Origin: Rhodococcus jostii RHA1 | GTDB lineage: Bacteria > Actinomycetota > Actinomycetes > Mycobacteriales > Mycobacteriaceae | DNA length: 64,000 nucleotides | Direction: 5' to 3' | NCBI RefSeq assembly: GCF_000014565.1 | Contig: NC_008268.1 | Location: 248,001 to 312,000 of the forward strand | In this document: positions 48,401 through 59,040 of the stretch, piece by piece | Numbering within the stretch: the first letter of the stretch is position 1 | Layout of the letters: each line of letters begins with the position of its first letter | The notes under the pieces: generated by a model | The model's input: only the letters and a program-made list of their open reading frames with translations | What the model was told of the DNA's origin: nothing | The model's database searches: none | Made by a program: the position numbers and the translations under genes

Positions 48401-51400
48401 TCGACGACGCCCTCCTCACCGCCCTCGCCCTCGCCGTCACCACCTGGCGCCACCGACACCACACCCCCACCCACACCCTGCTCGTCACCATCGAAGGCCA
48501 CGGCCGCACCAACACCCACATCCCCGGCGCCGACCTCACCCACACCCTCGGCTGGTTCACCACCATCCACCCCGCCCTCCTCGACCTCACCGACATCGAC
48601 CTCCACGACGCCCTCACCGGCGGACCCGCCACCGGACACGCCCTCACCACCATCAAAGAACAACTCCACAACACCCCCGACCACGGCACCGGATACGGCC
48701 CCCTCCGCTACCTCAACCCCCACACCGCAACACAACTCCGCAACCTCCCCCAACCCCAAATCACCCTCAACTACCTCGGCCGATTCGACTACCCGCCGCA
48801 CGGGCTCTCGAACGGTGCCGGCTGGGAACCGATAACCAGCATCGAGTTCGACACCACGATTCTCGGAAACGTGCCCGTCGCAGCGATTCTCGACGTCAAT
48901 GCCTACGTCTACGAGTCAGGGGGCGCCCCGATCCTGCGCACCACCTGGGTGTATCCGCCCGGTGTGCTCCCGGCGGCCGACGTCACCGAGCTCACCGAGC
49001 TGTGGACCGAAGCGCTCACCGCCCTCGCCGACCACATCAGCCGACCCGGCGCCGGCCGACTCACCCCCAGCGACCTCGACCTCGTCCACCTCGACCAACC
49101 CGCCCTCGACGCACTCCACCACCACTACCCCACCCTCACCGACGTCTGGCCCCTCACCCCCTTGCAGGCCGGCCTGCTGTTCCACCACGAATTGACCAGC
49201 CAGGACCTCGACACCTACGTCGTGCAACTCGTCCTCGACATCGACGGCCCCCTCGATCCCGACCGTCTCCGCGACGCCGCGGACGCCTTACTCGGCCGCC
49301 ACCCGAACCTCCGCGCCGCCTTCGGACACACTCCCGACGGCACCCCGATTCAAATCATCACTCCTGCAATACTTCCCTGGAATCACCACGATCTCAGCGA
49401 CGAGCGCGACGGGACGGTCGCTCACGACATAGTCACCGCCGACCGCACCACCGCGTTCGACCTGACCGCGCCACCCCTGCTCCGGCTCACGCTCATCACC
49501 CACGGACCGACCCACCACCAGGTCGCCCTCACTCATCACCACATCCTGCTCGACGGCTGGTCGACGCCCCTTCTCCTGCACGAACTCCTCCAGTTGTACG
49601 AGCACCACACCGACCCCGGCGCTGTGCCTCGACCCCTCCCGTATCGCCGCTACCTGGAGTGGCTCACCCAGCAGTCCCTCGAGGAGAGCCGGGCCGCGTG
49701 GGCCGACGTCCTCGACGGACTGGAAGGACCGACGATCCTGGTGCCGTCCGCACGCGGCCGCGTCCCATCCACTTTCCCCGAGGAGTATCGGGTCTCGCTG
49801 TCAAGGGAGCACACCGATGCGTTGCGGACGGTGGCCCGCACCCACGACCTCACCCTCCACACCATCATCGACACCGCCTGGGCCCTCGTCCTCGCCACCC
49901 ACACCGGCACCACCGACATCACCTTCGGCACCACCGTCTCCGGACGCCCACCCCACATCCCCGGCATCGAAACCATGATCGGACTCTTCATCAACACCAT
50001 CCCCGTCCGCATCACCCTCCACCCCACCGACACCCTCACCACCCTCCTCACCCGCACCCACACCACCCACACACAACTCCTCGACCACCACCACCTCCCC
50101 CTCACCCACATCCCCAACCCCCACGCCACCACCTTCGACACCATCACCGTCCACGAGAACTACCCCCACCACACCACCACCCCACCCACCGACCTCACCA
50201 TCACCACCACCTCCGCCACCGACGCCACCCACTACCCCCTCGCACTCGCCGCCACCACCGACACCACACTCCACCTCAAGTTCGAGTTTCTGCCGGAGTT
50301 CCTCAGCCGCAAGGACACCGAGGCGATCGCGGCCCACATGTGCCGGGCACTGGACGTCATCGCGACGGCACCGGACACGACCGTGGCGTCGGTGCGGCTT
50401 CTCGGCGACGACGAGTTCCGTGCGCTCGCGCCCGTGCGCGGCGGTCCCGCACCCGCCACCCGCACGCTCGCGACGATCGTCACCGACGCCGCAGCCCTCG
50501 ATCCGGACGCCGTCGCGCTCGAAGACTCCGGTCGCGCTGTGAGTTACCGCGACCTCGACGAGGCGTCGAACCGGCTCGCGCGCCTGCTGATCACGCGTGG
50601 CGCCGGCCCGGAGCGCTACGTTGCCCTGGCGATTCCCCGTTCCGCCGACTCCGTGCTTGCGGTCTGGGCGATCACCAAGACCGGGGCCGCTTTCGTCCCG
50701 ATCGACCCGGGTTATCCCGCCGCACGCATCACCGACATGATCGCCGATTCGGGTGTCGCGCTCGGCGTCACACTGACACCGCAACGTGAGCGGCTGCCGG
50801 CCACGGTGCCATGGCTCGTCCTGGACGAACCCGGGACGGTCACGATGGTCGAACAACAGCCGAGCGGCGCCGTCGGTGATGCCGATCGCCGCCGGCCATT
50901 GCGACCCGACCATCCCGCATACATGATCTACACGTCCGGATCGACCGGTGTCCCGAAGGGCGTGGTGGTTCCGCACCGCGGGCTGGCCACGCTCGCTGCG
51001 GCGCAGGCGGCCGGCCTCGGTCCGGGGCGGCACTCGCGCGTGCTCCACTTCTCGTCACCCTCATTCGACGGATCGGTGTTCGACTATCTACTGGCGTTCG
51101 GCTGTGGCGCGACTCTGGTGATCAGCCCGCCGACAATCGTCGGCGGCACGGAGCTGTCCCGCTTCGTCGCCGCCGAACGGGTGACGCATGCCTTCGTCCC
51201 GACTGCCGCACTAGCCTCGGCCGATCCCGATGATCTCGACGGATACGACGGGTTCGGCGAGATTCTCGCGGCCGGAGAAGCGTGTCCGCCCGGTCTGGTG
51301 ACCCGGTGGTCCCGTGGCCGTGCTCTGCGGAACGGCTACGGCCCCACCGAAACCACCGTGATGTCCAACATCAGCGCGCCGCTCGCACCCGGGTCCGACG

Positions 51401-54400
51401 TGACGATCGGCGGCCCGATCGCCGGTGCGGAGGAAGTGGTGCTGGATGCGCGGCTGCAACCGGTCCCGGACGGCGTTCCGGGTGAGTTGTACATTGCCGG
51501 GCCGGGTCTGGCCCGCGGATACCACCGGAGGCCGGGGCTGACCGCAGGACGCTTCGTCGCCGCTCCATACGGGCCGGCGGGCGAGCGGATGTACCGGACC
51601 GGCGACATCGTCCGCTGGATCGCCGACACGTCCGGCGGTCGGGTGGTCGAGTACCTCGGCCGCGCCGACTTCCAGGTGAAAGTGCGCGGGTTCCGCATCG
51701 AACCCGCCGAGGTCGACGCCGTCCTCGGTGCCCACCCGGACGTGGAATACGCCGCGACACTCACCCGCACCGGACCCGCCGGGGACCCGATCCTCGTCTC
51801 CTACGTCGTCGGTTCCGCGGAACTCGCCCCGGCACTACTCTCGGCCTATCTCACCGAACGACTTCCGGCTCACATGGTGCCCAGCGCGATCGTGCCGATC
51901 GACCGGATCCCGCTGACCCCCGTCGGCAAACTCGATCGCGCCGAACTGCCCGATCCCCGGTTCGACTCCCCGGCCGATCCCGCCCACCGACCGACGTCGC
52001 CCGTCGAGGAGACCATCGCGAACGCATTCGCGGCCGTTCTGGGGCTCGAGCACGTCGGTGTCGACGACAACTTCTTCGAGGCGGGCGGGAACTCGCTGAC
52101 GGCGACACGGGTCGTGGCACGGGTCAATTCGACGCTGCACACCCACATCGACGTCCGGACCTTGTTCGAGGACCGGACACCGCGGGTCCTGTCCACCCAC
52201 CTCGACCACGACTCGAACGACGCCCCGCTGCCGGTGCCCACTCCGGGGCCCCAACCCGAGTTCGTGCCGTTATCGCCCGCCCAGCAACGCATCTGGTTCC
52301 TCAACCAATACGACACCACCACCCCCACCTACAACATCCCCCTCACCCTCCACCTCACCGGCCACCTCGACACCACCGCCCTCCACCACGCCCTCACCGA
52401 CCTCATCCACCGCCACCAACCCCTCCACACCACCTACCCCCTCCACCACGGACACCCCACCCAACACATCCACCCCCACCCCACAACCCCACCACTCACA
52501 CCCACCCCCACCACCGAAACCCAACTCCCCCACCACATCAACACCGACACCACCCAACCCTTCGACCTCACCACCGACACCCCCCTCCACACCCACCTCT
52601 ACCAACTCGACAACACCCACCACACCCTCACCCTCGTCCTCCACCACATCGCCGCCGACGGCCACTCCCTCACCCCACTCACCCACGACCTCACCACCGC
52701 CTACACCGCCCACACCCACCACCAACCACCCCACCCCACACCCCTACCCCTCACCTACACCGACTACACCCACTGGCAACACCAACTCCTCGGCACACCC
52801 CAACACCCCACCCCCACCACCCACACCCAAACCACCTACTGGACCACCACACTCACCAACCTCCCCGACACCCTCCCCCTCCCCACCGACCGACCCCGAC
52901 CCACCCACCGCACCCACCACGGGGATCGGGTCGTGTTCCACATCGGACGGGACCTGCACCGGTCACTATCGGCGCTCGCGCGGCAGAACAACTCGACGCT
53001 CTTCATGGCGATCCACGCGGTATTCGCCGTCCTCCTCGCCCGCCTCAGCGGGAGTTCCGACATCGTGATCGGCACCCCCGTCGCCGGCCGCCCCGATCCC
53101 CGGCTGGACCCATTGGTCGGCATGTTCGTCAACACACTCGTCCTGCGCACGCCGGTCGACGGCTCCCGGTCGTTCACCGAGGTACTCGACCGCACCAGGG
53201 ACGTCGATCTCGGCGCCTTCCTGCACGCCGACCTGCCCTTCGAGCGCGTCGTCGAGGCCGTGGATCCGGCGCGGTCGACCTCCCGCTCACCGCTGTTCCA
53301 GGTGTCACTCGAATTCGAGAGCGTCCAGCGACCAGAGATCACACTGCCGGACCTGACGGTCACGGTCGCCGAGTACACGCCGCCCGTCGTCAAGGTCGAT
53401 CTCGAACTGGTGGTCGCCGAGACGTTCGACGAGTCCGGTGACCCGAACGGGATCGCCGCCGGATTCACCTATGCCACCGACATCTTCGACGCCGCGACCG
53501 TGCAGGGCTTCGCCGATCGTCTGACCCGTCTCCTCGCGGCGGTCGTCGCCGACCCGGACCACCCGGTCGGAGACCTCACGCTCGGCGACGAGGACGAGGA
53601 CACCTCTGTCTCCGGACCGCCCGGCCTCCCGGCGCGGGTGTGGCCCGACCTGCTGACCGAGGCGGTGGAGCGGCACGCCGACCGGCTGGCCGTATCCGAC
53701 GCCGGTCGCGCGCTCACCTATCGCCAACTCGGCGAAGACTCCGCGCAATTCGCCCGGTTGCTCATCGCTCGGGGTGCCGTCCCAGAGGGTGTCGTCGCCC
53801 TGGCATTGCCGCGGTCGATCGCGTGGGTCCGTGCCGTGTGGGCGGTCGCCCGCTCGGGTGCGGCGTCGGTACCCGTCGACCCGACGTATCCGCTCACCCG
53901 GATCGCCCATATGCTCGCCGACGCCGGCGCTGCGCTCGGCCTCACCGTCGCTGGGTATCGTGCACAGTTGCCCGACACGGTCGAGTGGCTGGTGCTCGAT
54001 GATCCCGACTTCGAAACGCAAACGCGGCACTTTCCTTCCACGCCGGTGACCGACGTCGACCGCACAGCTCCGCTGCGCACGGACAACCCCGCCTATCTCA
54101 TCTACACGTCCGGGTCCACCGGCGCCCCGAAGGGCGTGGTCGTGTCGCACCGGGGTCTGGCAAACCTGTTCGAGCAAGAACGTCACCACCTCCACGTCAC
54201 GCCCGATGCGCGGGTCTCGCACCTCGCGTCCCCCAGTTTCGACGCGTCGCTGTTCGAGTTGACGATGGCGTTCTGTGCGGGTGCCCAGGTCGTGCTCGTA
54301 CCCCCGCCGACCTACGGCGGGTCGGCCCTGGCGGACATCCTCGCCGTTGAGCGGATCACCCACGCGTTCATAACCCCGACCGCGCTCGCCACGCTCGAAC

Positions 54401-56163
54401 CGACGGGACTCGACTCGCTGCGGGTCCTCGTCGTCGCCGGTGAACCGTGCCCGACCGACCTGGCCCGGCGATGGGCACCCGGCCGGCGCATGCTCGATGC
54501 GTACGGTCCCACCGAGACGACGATCTGGTCGCATGTCAGTGAACCACTGGCACCGGCGGAACCCGTCACCATCGGGCGCCCCGTCCGCGGGTTCACCGCC
54601 GCCGTCCTCGACGCCCGGCTGCATCCCGTTCCCCCGGGCACCCCGGGCGAGCTGTACCTGGCAGGGCCCGGTCTGGCCCGCGGCTACCACGACCGCCCGG
54701 CCACGACGGCGACCCATTTCGTCGCCTGCCCGTTCGCCGCCCCCGGGTGGCGGATGTACCGCACCGGTGACCTGGTACGCACCCGGCCCGACCTCACGCT
54801 CGAACATCTCGGCCGCACCGACTTCCAGATCAAGGTGCGCGGATTCCGGGTCGAGCCGGGCGAGGTCGATTCGATCCTCGCGGCGCGCGCGGACATCGGT
54901 TTCGCGGCCACCGTCGGGCGAACCGGACCGGACGGGGAACCGATACTCGTCACCTATGTCCACGGTGCGACCGGCGTGGACGTCGACGCGAGTGCGGTGC
55001 GCACGGCGTTGTCCGCGCAGCTTCCGCCGTATCTGGTGCCCGCCGCGGTCGTCGTACTCGACGAGGTGCCACTGACCCCGGCCGGCAAGCTCGACCGCTC
55101 GGCCCTCCCCGAACCCGAGTTCGGTCCCCGGCCCGACCGATTCCGTGCCCCGTCCACGGCCGTGGAGCGGGCCGTCGTCGAGGCTATCGCGGAAGTCGTC
55201 GACATCGGCGAGGACCGCCCGATCGGAGTGGAGGACGACTTCTTCGCACTCGGCGGCACGTCACTGTCCGCGGTCCGCGTCGCCGCGGACCTGCAGCGGC
55301 GACTGGGCCGGCCGGTGCCGCTTCCCGCGCTCTTCCTGGACCCCACTCCCGCGGGGCTCGCGGCCCGCCTCGCCACAGAAGTGCCCGCCACCACCGACGA
55401 AGCTCTCCGGGTTCTCGTGCCGCTGCGCCGTGGTGACCGGCTCGCACCACTATTCTGCGTCCATGCCGGGATGGGCCTGGCCTGGGCGTACACCGGGATG
55501 GTGCGCCATCTCTCACCGGACCGGCCCGTGTGGGGACTGCAGTTGCCCTCCCTCGGCGGCGGTCCCGAGTACGACTCGATCGAGGACCTGGCGCACCGAT
55601 ACCTCGACGAGGTCCGTGCCGTCCAGCCGGCGGGGCCGTATCATCTGCTCGGCTGGTCGCTCGGCGGTCTGATCGCGCATGCCATGGCCACCGAGCTGCA
55701 GGACCGGGGTGAGGAGGTCGCGTCCCTCGTGCTCCTGGACAGCTATGCGGGCGAACCGATTGCGGAACCCGACCCGTTGGACGTCGGAGACCTTCTGCGT
55801 GGGCTGGGGGTCGACGTCGGACCCGGCGCGAACTCCCGACCGCTCAGGTACTCCGACGCCAGCGACCGCCTCCGCGAGGCGTACGGTCCCGCAGCGGCCA
55901 TGACGGCAGACCAGCTGCGGCGCATCGCCGAGGGATATGACCGGTCGACCCGGCTAGCGGCGCGATTCGCCCCGAGAGTCTTTCGCGGGGACGCGCTCCT
56001 GCTCATCGCTGAGGACGGTCCCCACGACGGATGGGGCGACTCGATTACCGGCACCGTGCAGGAAGAACACGTCGACTGCGGACACAACGACATGATGCAA
56101 CCGAAACCAGCACGTGCGATCGGCATGCTCGTCGAAAACTACCTATCCGGGCGGGGCAGGTAG
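29548..56163 (+). CDS. Seven-module non-ribosomal peptide synthetase, single chain
   Basis: 8,871 residues in one open frame. Domain order: C1 (15-440) - half C (452-690) - A1 - PCP1 (S1254); C2 - A2 degenerate - PCP2 (S2319); C3 - A3 - PCP3 (S3383) - E3; C4 - A4 - PCP4 (S4910); C5 - A5 - PCP5 (S5985) - E5; C6 - A6 - PCP6 (S7516); C7 - A7 - PCP7 (S8572) - TE (S8704, D8731, H8846). Every PCP serine and every full C/E HHxxxDG motif is present. The TE would release the chain by hydrolysis or cyclisation. Two E domains, each followed by a C of the HHxxLDGWS (D-accepting) kind, predict D residues at positions 3 and 5. GTG at 29548 follows GGGAGG by nine bases. No MbtH partner is in the window. The product is not identified. 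Confidence 0.95.
33484..36675 (+). other. NRPS module 2: C2 - inactive A2 - PCP2
   Basis: C2 is intact (HHIAADG at 1440). A2 keeps the size and outline of an adenylation domain but has lost its core: A3 reads [14 protein letters not shown] (1934-1947) in place of YTSGSTGxPKG, the substrate-anchoring FD is FAPG (1976), A5 is VYASVEA (2067-2073) in place of NxYGPTE, and the A10 lysine is Asp2264 ([11 protein letters not shown]). PCP2 retains LGGTSL with Ser2319. The module should therefore condense and carry a residue but cannot activate one itself. Confidence 0.85.
39880..40013 (+). repeat. E-domain start repeat, copy 1 (not skewed)
   Basis: 134 bases from GCGCGGTGGTTGCTCGAGCG to the codons for HHDM are identical to 47680-47813, an offset of 7,800 bases. 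Composition is ordinary, unlike the larger repeat blocks that follow. It codes for the start of E3. Confidence 0.85.
40183..40995 (+). repeat. GRINS-like skewed repeat A, copy 1 (E3)
   Basis: 813 bases that appear identical to 47986-48798 (offset 7,803). The coding strand is extremely poor in G and T: positions 40501-40560 hold 36 C, 20 A, 3 G and 1 T. The encoded segment is Thr/His/Pro-rich (for example [19 protein letters not shown]) yet keeps E-domain motifs. It matches Genetic Repeats of Intense Nucleotide Skews. Confidence 0.9.
41183..41363 (+). repeat. Skewed repeat B, copy 1 (E-C linker)
   Basis: 181 bases that span the linker from E3 to the start of C4, matching 48992-49172 (offset 7,809) with one mismatch seen. 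C-rich and G-poor like blocks A, C and D, though less extreme. Confidence 0.8.
41281..44451 (+). other. NRPS module 4: C4 (D-accepting) - A4 - PCP4
   Basis: C4 starts [14 protein letters not shown] and has HHLVLDGWS at 4062, as do C domains that follow E domains. A4 is complete ([18 protein letters not shown], Lys4856). Pocket residues read D-A-L-F-V-G-A-V-A, which suggests an aliphatic or other hydrophobic residue. PCP4 has AGGDS (Ser4910). Confidence 0.78.
42010..42470 (+). repeat. GRINS-like skewed repeat C, copy 1 (second half of C4)
   Basis: 461 bases that match 49816-50276 (offset 7,806) with two differences seen: c/g at 42024 and a silent a/c at 42156. It encodes [20 protein letters not shown] to the end of the C domain, with very few G or T on the coding strand. 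Confidence 0.88.
44464..45110 (+). repeat. GRINS-like skewed repeat D, copy 1 (first half of C5)
   Basis: 647 bases that appear identical to 52279-52925 (offset 7,815). Positions 44641-44700 contain no G at all and only two T. It encodes the N-terminal half of the C domain including HHIAADG, with unusual His/Thr/Pro-rich stretches. The repeat stops abruptly at the codons for HHG, after which C5 and C7 diverge. Confidence 0.9.
47680..47813 (+). repeat. E-domain start repeat, copy 2 (not skewed)
   Basis: Identical partner of 39880-40013; codes for the start of E5. The stretch after it (47814-47985) differs from module 3, so identity resumes only at block A. Confidence 0.85.
47986..48798 (+). 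repeat. GRINS-like skewed repeat A, copy 2 (E5)
   Basis: Partner of 40183-40995 with no difference seen by eye. Both ends are sharp: the flanking bases encode related but clearly different protein (for example [10 protein letters not shown] against [10 protein letters not shown]). Confidence 0.9.
48992..49172 (+). repeat. Skewed repeat B, copy 2 (E-C linker)
   Basis: Partner of 41183-41363; links E5 to C6. Confidence 0.8.
49090..52266 (+). other. NRPS module 6: C6 (D-accepting) - A6 - PCP6
   Basis: C6 starts [14 protein letters not shown] at 6532 and has HHILLDGWS at 6664. A6 is complete ([18 protein letters not shown], Lys7461); its pocket reads D-G-F-F-L-A-G-V-M, without a confident match. 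PCP6 has AGGNS (Ser7516). Confidence 0.78.
49816..50276 (+). repeat. GRINS-like skewed repeat C, copy 2 (second half of C6)
   Basis: Partner of 42010-42470. The end is abrupt: after the shared codons for LHL the sequence turns to [11 protein letters not shown] in module 6 against [10 protein letters not shown] in module 4. Confidence 0.88.
52267..56163 (+). other. NRPS module 7: C7 - A7 - PCP7 - TE
   Basis: C7 has HHIAADG at 7699 and shares its first half, base for base, with C5. A7 is complete ([18 protein letters not shown], Lys8514); the pocket reads D-A-F-F-V-A-A-I-W, hydrophobic. PCP7 has GGTS (Ser8572). The type I thioesterase (from about 8620) has GWSLGG (Ser8704), LLDSY (Asp8731) and GHNDMM (His8846) and ends the chain. 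Confidence 0.85.
52279..52925 (+). repeat. GRINS-like skewed repeat D, copy 2 (first half of C7)
   Basis: Partner of 44464-45110 with no difference seen by eye. Confidence 0.9.
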
Positions 56164-59027
56164 AGCCGCGCCAGAGTGCCGCAGATTCCGCGGATGCTCG
56201 GGTGCCGGTACAGCTCCCGCATCGGGAGGGCAGGAAGACCGAGCCGCCGCATCATGCTGTCGGCCTTGATCGCGCACAGCGAGTTCCCCCCGAGCTCGAA
56301 GAGGTTGTCGTCCAGCGAGACCGGGACTCCCAGCACCGACTCCCAGATGTCGGTGAGCATGTGCGCTGTTCCCGCATCGGTGAGGGGGCCACCGTCCTGC
56401 GGTTCGACGACATTGTGCGGCAGAGACCGCGGTGCGGGTGCGGGAAGCCTTGCCACGTCGATCTTTCCGTTGATGGTGAGCGGTAGAGCGTCGACCAGGG
56501 TGATCGACCGGGGCACCATGTGTTCCGGTAGGAATCGGGCCGCGCGTTCGCGTATCGCTGCGACCGTCTCCGTCCCCCCGGCCGCAGCGGACCCGCCCGG
56601 GACGACGTAGGCGTCGAGCGCGATTCCGGCCGGGTCTTCCGGCCTTCCCGAGGGCACCACGGCCGCTGCCGTGACGACGGGATCGTCGAGGAGCACGGAA
56701 CGCACCTCGTCGAGCTCCACACGGAACCCGCGAATCTGGACCTGGGTGTCGAGGCGACCGAGATGCTCGAGAGTGCCGTCGTCACAGATTCTTCCGCGAT
56801 CGCCTGTTCGATACCAGCGGGACCCGCCGGGTGCAGCGACAAAGCGGCAGGCAGTCAGTCCGGCACGGTCGAGGTACCCGAGCGCGACACCGGCCCCGCC
56901 GACGTAGATCTCGCCGGTCAGGCCGTTCGGCAGAGGATCGCCGAACTCGTCCGCGACCGCCATCTCCCAGCCGGGTAGCGGTTTCCCCACCGTGCGCGAT
57001 CCGGTCAGGGCGTCGCGCCGCGTCACGGTGTGCGCGGTGACGTGCACGGTGGTTTCCGTCGTCCCGAACATGTTCACCAACCGGCATCGTGATTCCGGAT
57101 ACCGGTCGAGCCACGGCAGTACCACCCGGGGGTCGAGAGTCTCACCGCCGAACACGACGAGGCGGAGCGCGGACAGCGGCTCGAGATCCCGGTCGGCCGC
57201 GGCCAGGAGGACGAATGCGGACGGCGTTTGACTGAGGACGGAGACGCGTTCGTCGGCGAGCAATGTGTGGAACTCCACTGGGGACCGCGAGATCCAGTAC
57301 GGCACGATCACGAGTCGGCCACCGGTCGACAACGAGCCCCAGATCTCCCACACCGAGAAATCGAAGGCGGGCGAATGGAACATCGACCAGGTGTCCCCGG
57401 GAGTCGGCGCGAATTCGGTTGCGGTGGCCGACATCAGCGCCGGCACGGCACGGTGCGGAATCACCACGCCTTTCGGCCGACCCGTCGACCCCGACGTGTA
57501 GACCACGTAGGCGGGGGCGCCGTCGCCTCCCACAGCCCAATCCACCTCACCCGGGCCCGATACCGATCCCGGCAACTCCGCCGGCGTCACCGCCGGTACT
57601 CCGGCCCACCGGGCTTCGCCCTGCAACTCGGTCACGACCAATCGGACACCGGCATCACGCGCCGTGTACGCGAGCCGATCCGGAGGATGCCGCACGTCCA
57701 TCGGAACGAACGCCGCACCGCTGCGCAACACCGCAAGCATCGTCACGACGAGATCGACCGACCGATCCACACAGATTCCGACCCGGTCCCCCGGGCCGAC
57801 TCCCCGATCGTGAAGACCTCGCGCCATCCAGGCCGACTGCTCCTCGAGTGCACGGTAAGTCAATGTGCGCCGGCCATGGGTCACCGCGACCGCGTCGGGA
57901 CGCTCGTGAGCCTGCCGGACGACGAGATCCTCGATTCTCCCGCCGGAGACAGGCGCTCGCACACCGGCACCCACCGGTGCCACCGCCGCACCGAACACAC
58001 GACGTCGTCGCGGTGACGGATCGCGAAGTCCGTTCACCACTCGGGCGACCCATTGCCCGAACCTCGCCGCTGTGTCGGCGTCCACAGACACCGGGTCGGC
58101 GTAGACCTCCAGGGTGGCGTGTCCGCCGGTGTCGGCCACCGGCACGAGTGTCAGCGGAAACGGCGCCGTCTGGCAGGGGAGATACTCACGTCCGGTGTCA
58201 CGTGTAACCGTCCCCAGCACCCCGGTTGCCGTACTGCGCATTTCTCCGATCTTCACAGATTCCCACGAGACCTCCTGTTGCCGTGAGCATTTCACCTCTT
58301 CCGCCAGCTCGGCCAGAGTGCGGTCCAGGGAAGTGTGAAAGGCCAGGTCGACCCAGTTCTCGAATCCGCCGAGCATTCGGGGCGGCCGCGTCCGGTCGAC
58401 CCGCCACACCGGAACCGTGACCACGGAGAGGTCGTCACGCCTACCGGTCACCACCGCGGCGGCAGCGGCCACCGTCGCCGTCATATCCTCACGGGCCGCG
58501 ACCAGCGGGTGGGAGGAACGCAGTACCTCCGCGCTCCATCCGCCCAGTGCCCGACCGTGCCGATGTCGACCAACGGGATTCGCGGTCACCGTGTCGGCGT
58601 CGCGCACGCCGACGAGCACGTCACACACGAGCGTGAGCGAGGCAGTGTCGAGATCACGCCGATCGGCGACCACGACCAGATCGGCCACCTGGTCGAGGTA
58701 CTGCATCACGACTGCGCGCACCGCCGGACCATCGACAGCGACGGGCCGCCGGCACTCGGCGGCAAGCCGGCGTCGTGCCTCCTCCGACGCCGAACCGGCC
58801 GGAACATCCACCACCCATAGACGCGACGGCCTGGTCGCGCGCTCCCACCAGCGACGGGACGCCGTACCCCACCGCACCGCAAGCATGTCCGAGCTCACTC
58901 CGCGGGGCACCCGCAGAGTCATCGCATGGCCGAACGCCGTGCGCACCGGTCCAGACCTCCCCCAAGGAGATTGGTGCATGAAGCAATCGTAGTCGACAGA
59001 CGCGCGGCGACTGGGGCCGGCGGACAC
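56139..59027 (-). CDS. Free-standing NRPS protein: degenerate C - A (Thr) - PCP
   Basis: 962 residues. The first 345 residues have the outline of a condensation domain, but the HHxxxDG site is replaced ([14 protein letters not shown]), so it is not a normal catalyst. The A domain is complete: [11 protein letters not shown] near 510, FDFSVWE, NMFGTTE, YRTGD and the A10 lysine in INGKID near 853. Its pocket reads D-F-W-S-V-G-M-V-H, a threonine code. A PCP follows with LGGNSL (Ser916). No TE or E. GTG 59027 and ATG 58979 are both possible starts. It is the last gene of a three-gene operon and overlaps the end of the giant NRPS by 25 bases in convergent orientation. It may supply activated Thr in trans. 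Confidence 0.85.
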   Translation of the reverse strand: MSAGPSRRASVDYDCFMHQSPWGRSGPVRTAFGHAMTLRVPRGVSSDMLAVRWGTASRRWWERATRPSRLWVVDVPAGSASEEARRRLAAECRRPVAVDGPAVRAVVMQYLDQVADLVVVADRRDLDTASLTLVCDVLVGVRDADTVTANPVGRHRHGRALGGWSAEVLRSSHPLVAAREDMTATVAAAAAVVTGRRDDLSVVTVPVWRVDRTRPPRMLGGFENWVDLAFHTSLDRTLAELAEEVKCSRQQEVSWESVKIGEMRSTATGVLGTVTRDTGREYLPCQTAPFPLTLVPVADTGGHATLEVYADPVSVDADTAARFGQWVARVVNGLRDPSPRRRRVFGAAVAPVGAGVRAPVSGGRIEDLVVRQAHERPDAVAVTHGRRTLTYRALEEQSAWMARGLHDRGVGPGDRVGICVDRSVDLVVTMLAVLRSGAAFVPMDVRHPPDRLAYTARDAGVRLVVTELQGEARWAGVPAVTPAELPGSVSGPGEVDWAVGGDGAPAYVVYTSGSTGRPKGVVIPHRAVPALMSATATEFAPTPGDTWSMFHSPAFDFSVWEIWGSLSTGGRLVIVPYWISRSPVEFHTLLADERVSVLSQTPSAFVLLAAADRDLEPLSALRLVVFGGETLDPRVVLPWLDRYPESRCRLVNMFGTTETTVHVTAHTVTRRDALTGSRTVGKPLPGWEMAVADEFGDPLPNGLTGEIYVGGAGVALGYLDRAGLTACRFVAAPGGSRWYRTGDRGRICDDGTLEHLGRLDTQVQIRGFRVELDEVRSVLLDDPVVTAAAVVPSGRPEDPAGIALDAYVVPGGSAAAGGTETVAAIRERAARFLPEHMVPRSITLVDALPLTINGKIDVARLPAPAPRSLPHNVVEPQDGGPLTDAGTAHMLTDIWESVLGVPVSLDDNLFELGGNSLCAIKADSMMRRLGLPALPMRELYRHPSIRGICGTLARLYLPRPDR

Positions 59028-59040
59028 GGGCCCATCGTTC

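Larger units (their letters stand above)
44452..49089 (+). other. NRPS module 5: C5 - A5 (Thr) - PCP5 - E5
   Basis: C5 has HHIAADG at 5094. A5 is complete ([18 protein letters not shown], Lys5930) and its pocket reads D-F-W-C-V-G-M-V-H, which differs from the known threonine codes (DFWNVGMVH type) only at the fourth place, so Thr is predicted. PCP5 has GGDS (Ser5985) and E5 has [10 protein letters not shown] at 6173; together they would give a D-configured (allo-)Thr. Confidence 0.8.

Noticed and set aside
47685..50789. Open frame of 1,034 codons on the plus strand inside the NRPS, very rich in His, Pro and Arg
   Set aside because: It is a shifted frame of the skewed repeat blocks. The near absence of G and T removes stop codons from other frames, so long false frames appear. 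No ribosome binding site and no family features.
53305..54963. 552-codon minus-strand open frame across module 7
   Set aside because: Antisense shadow of C7/A7, no recognisable domain or start signal.
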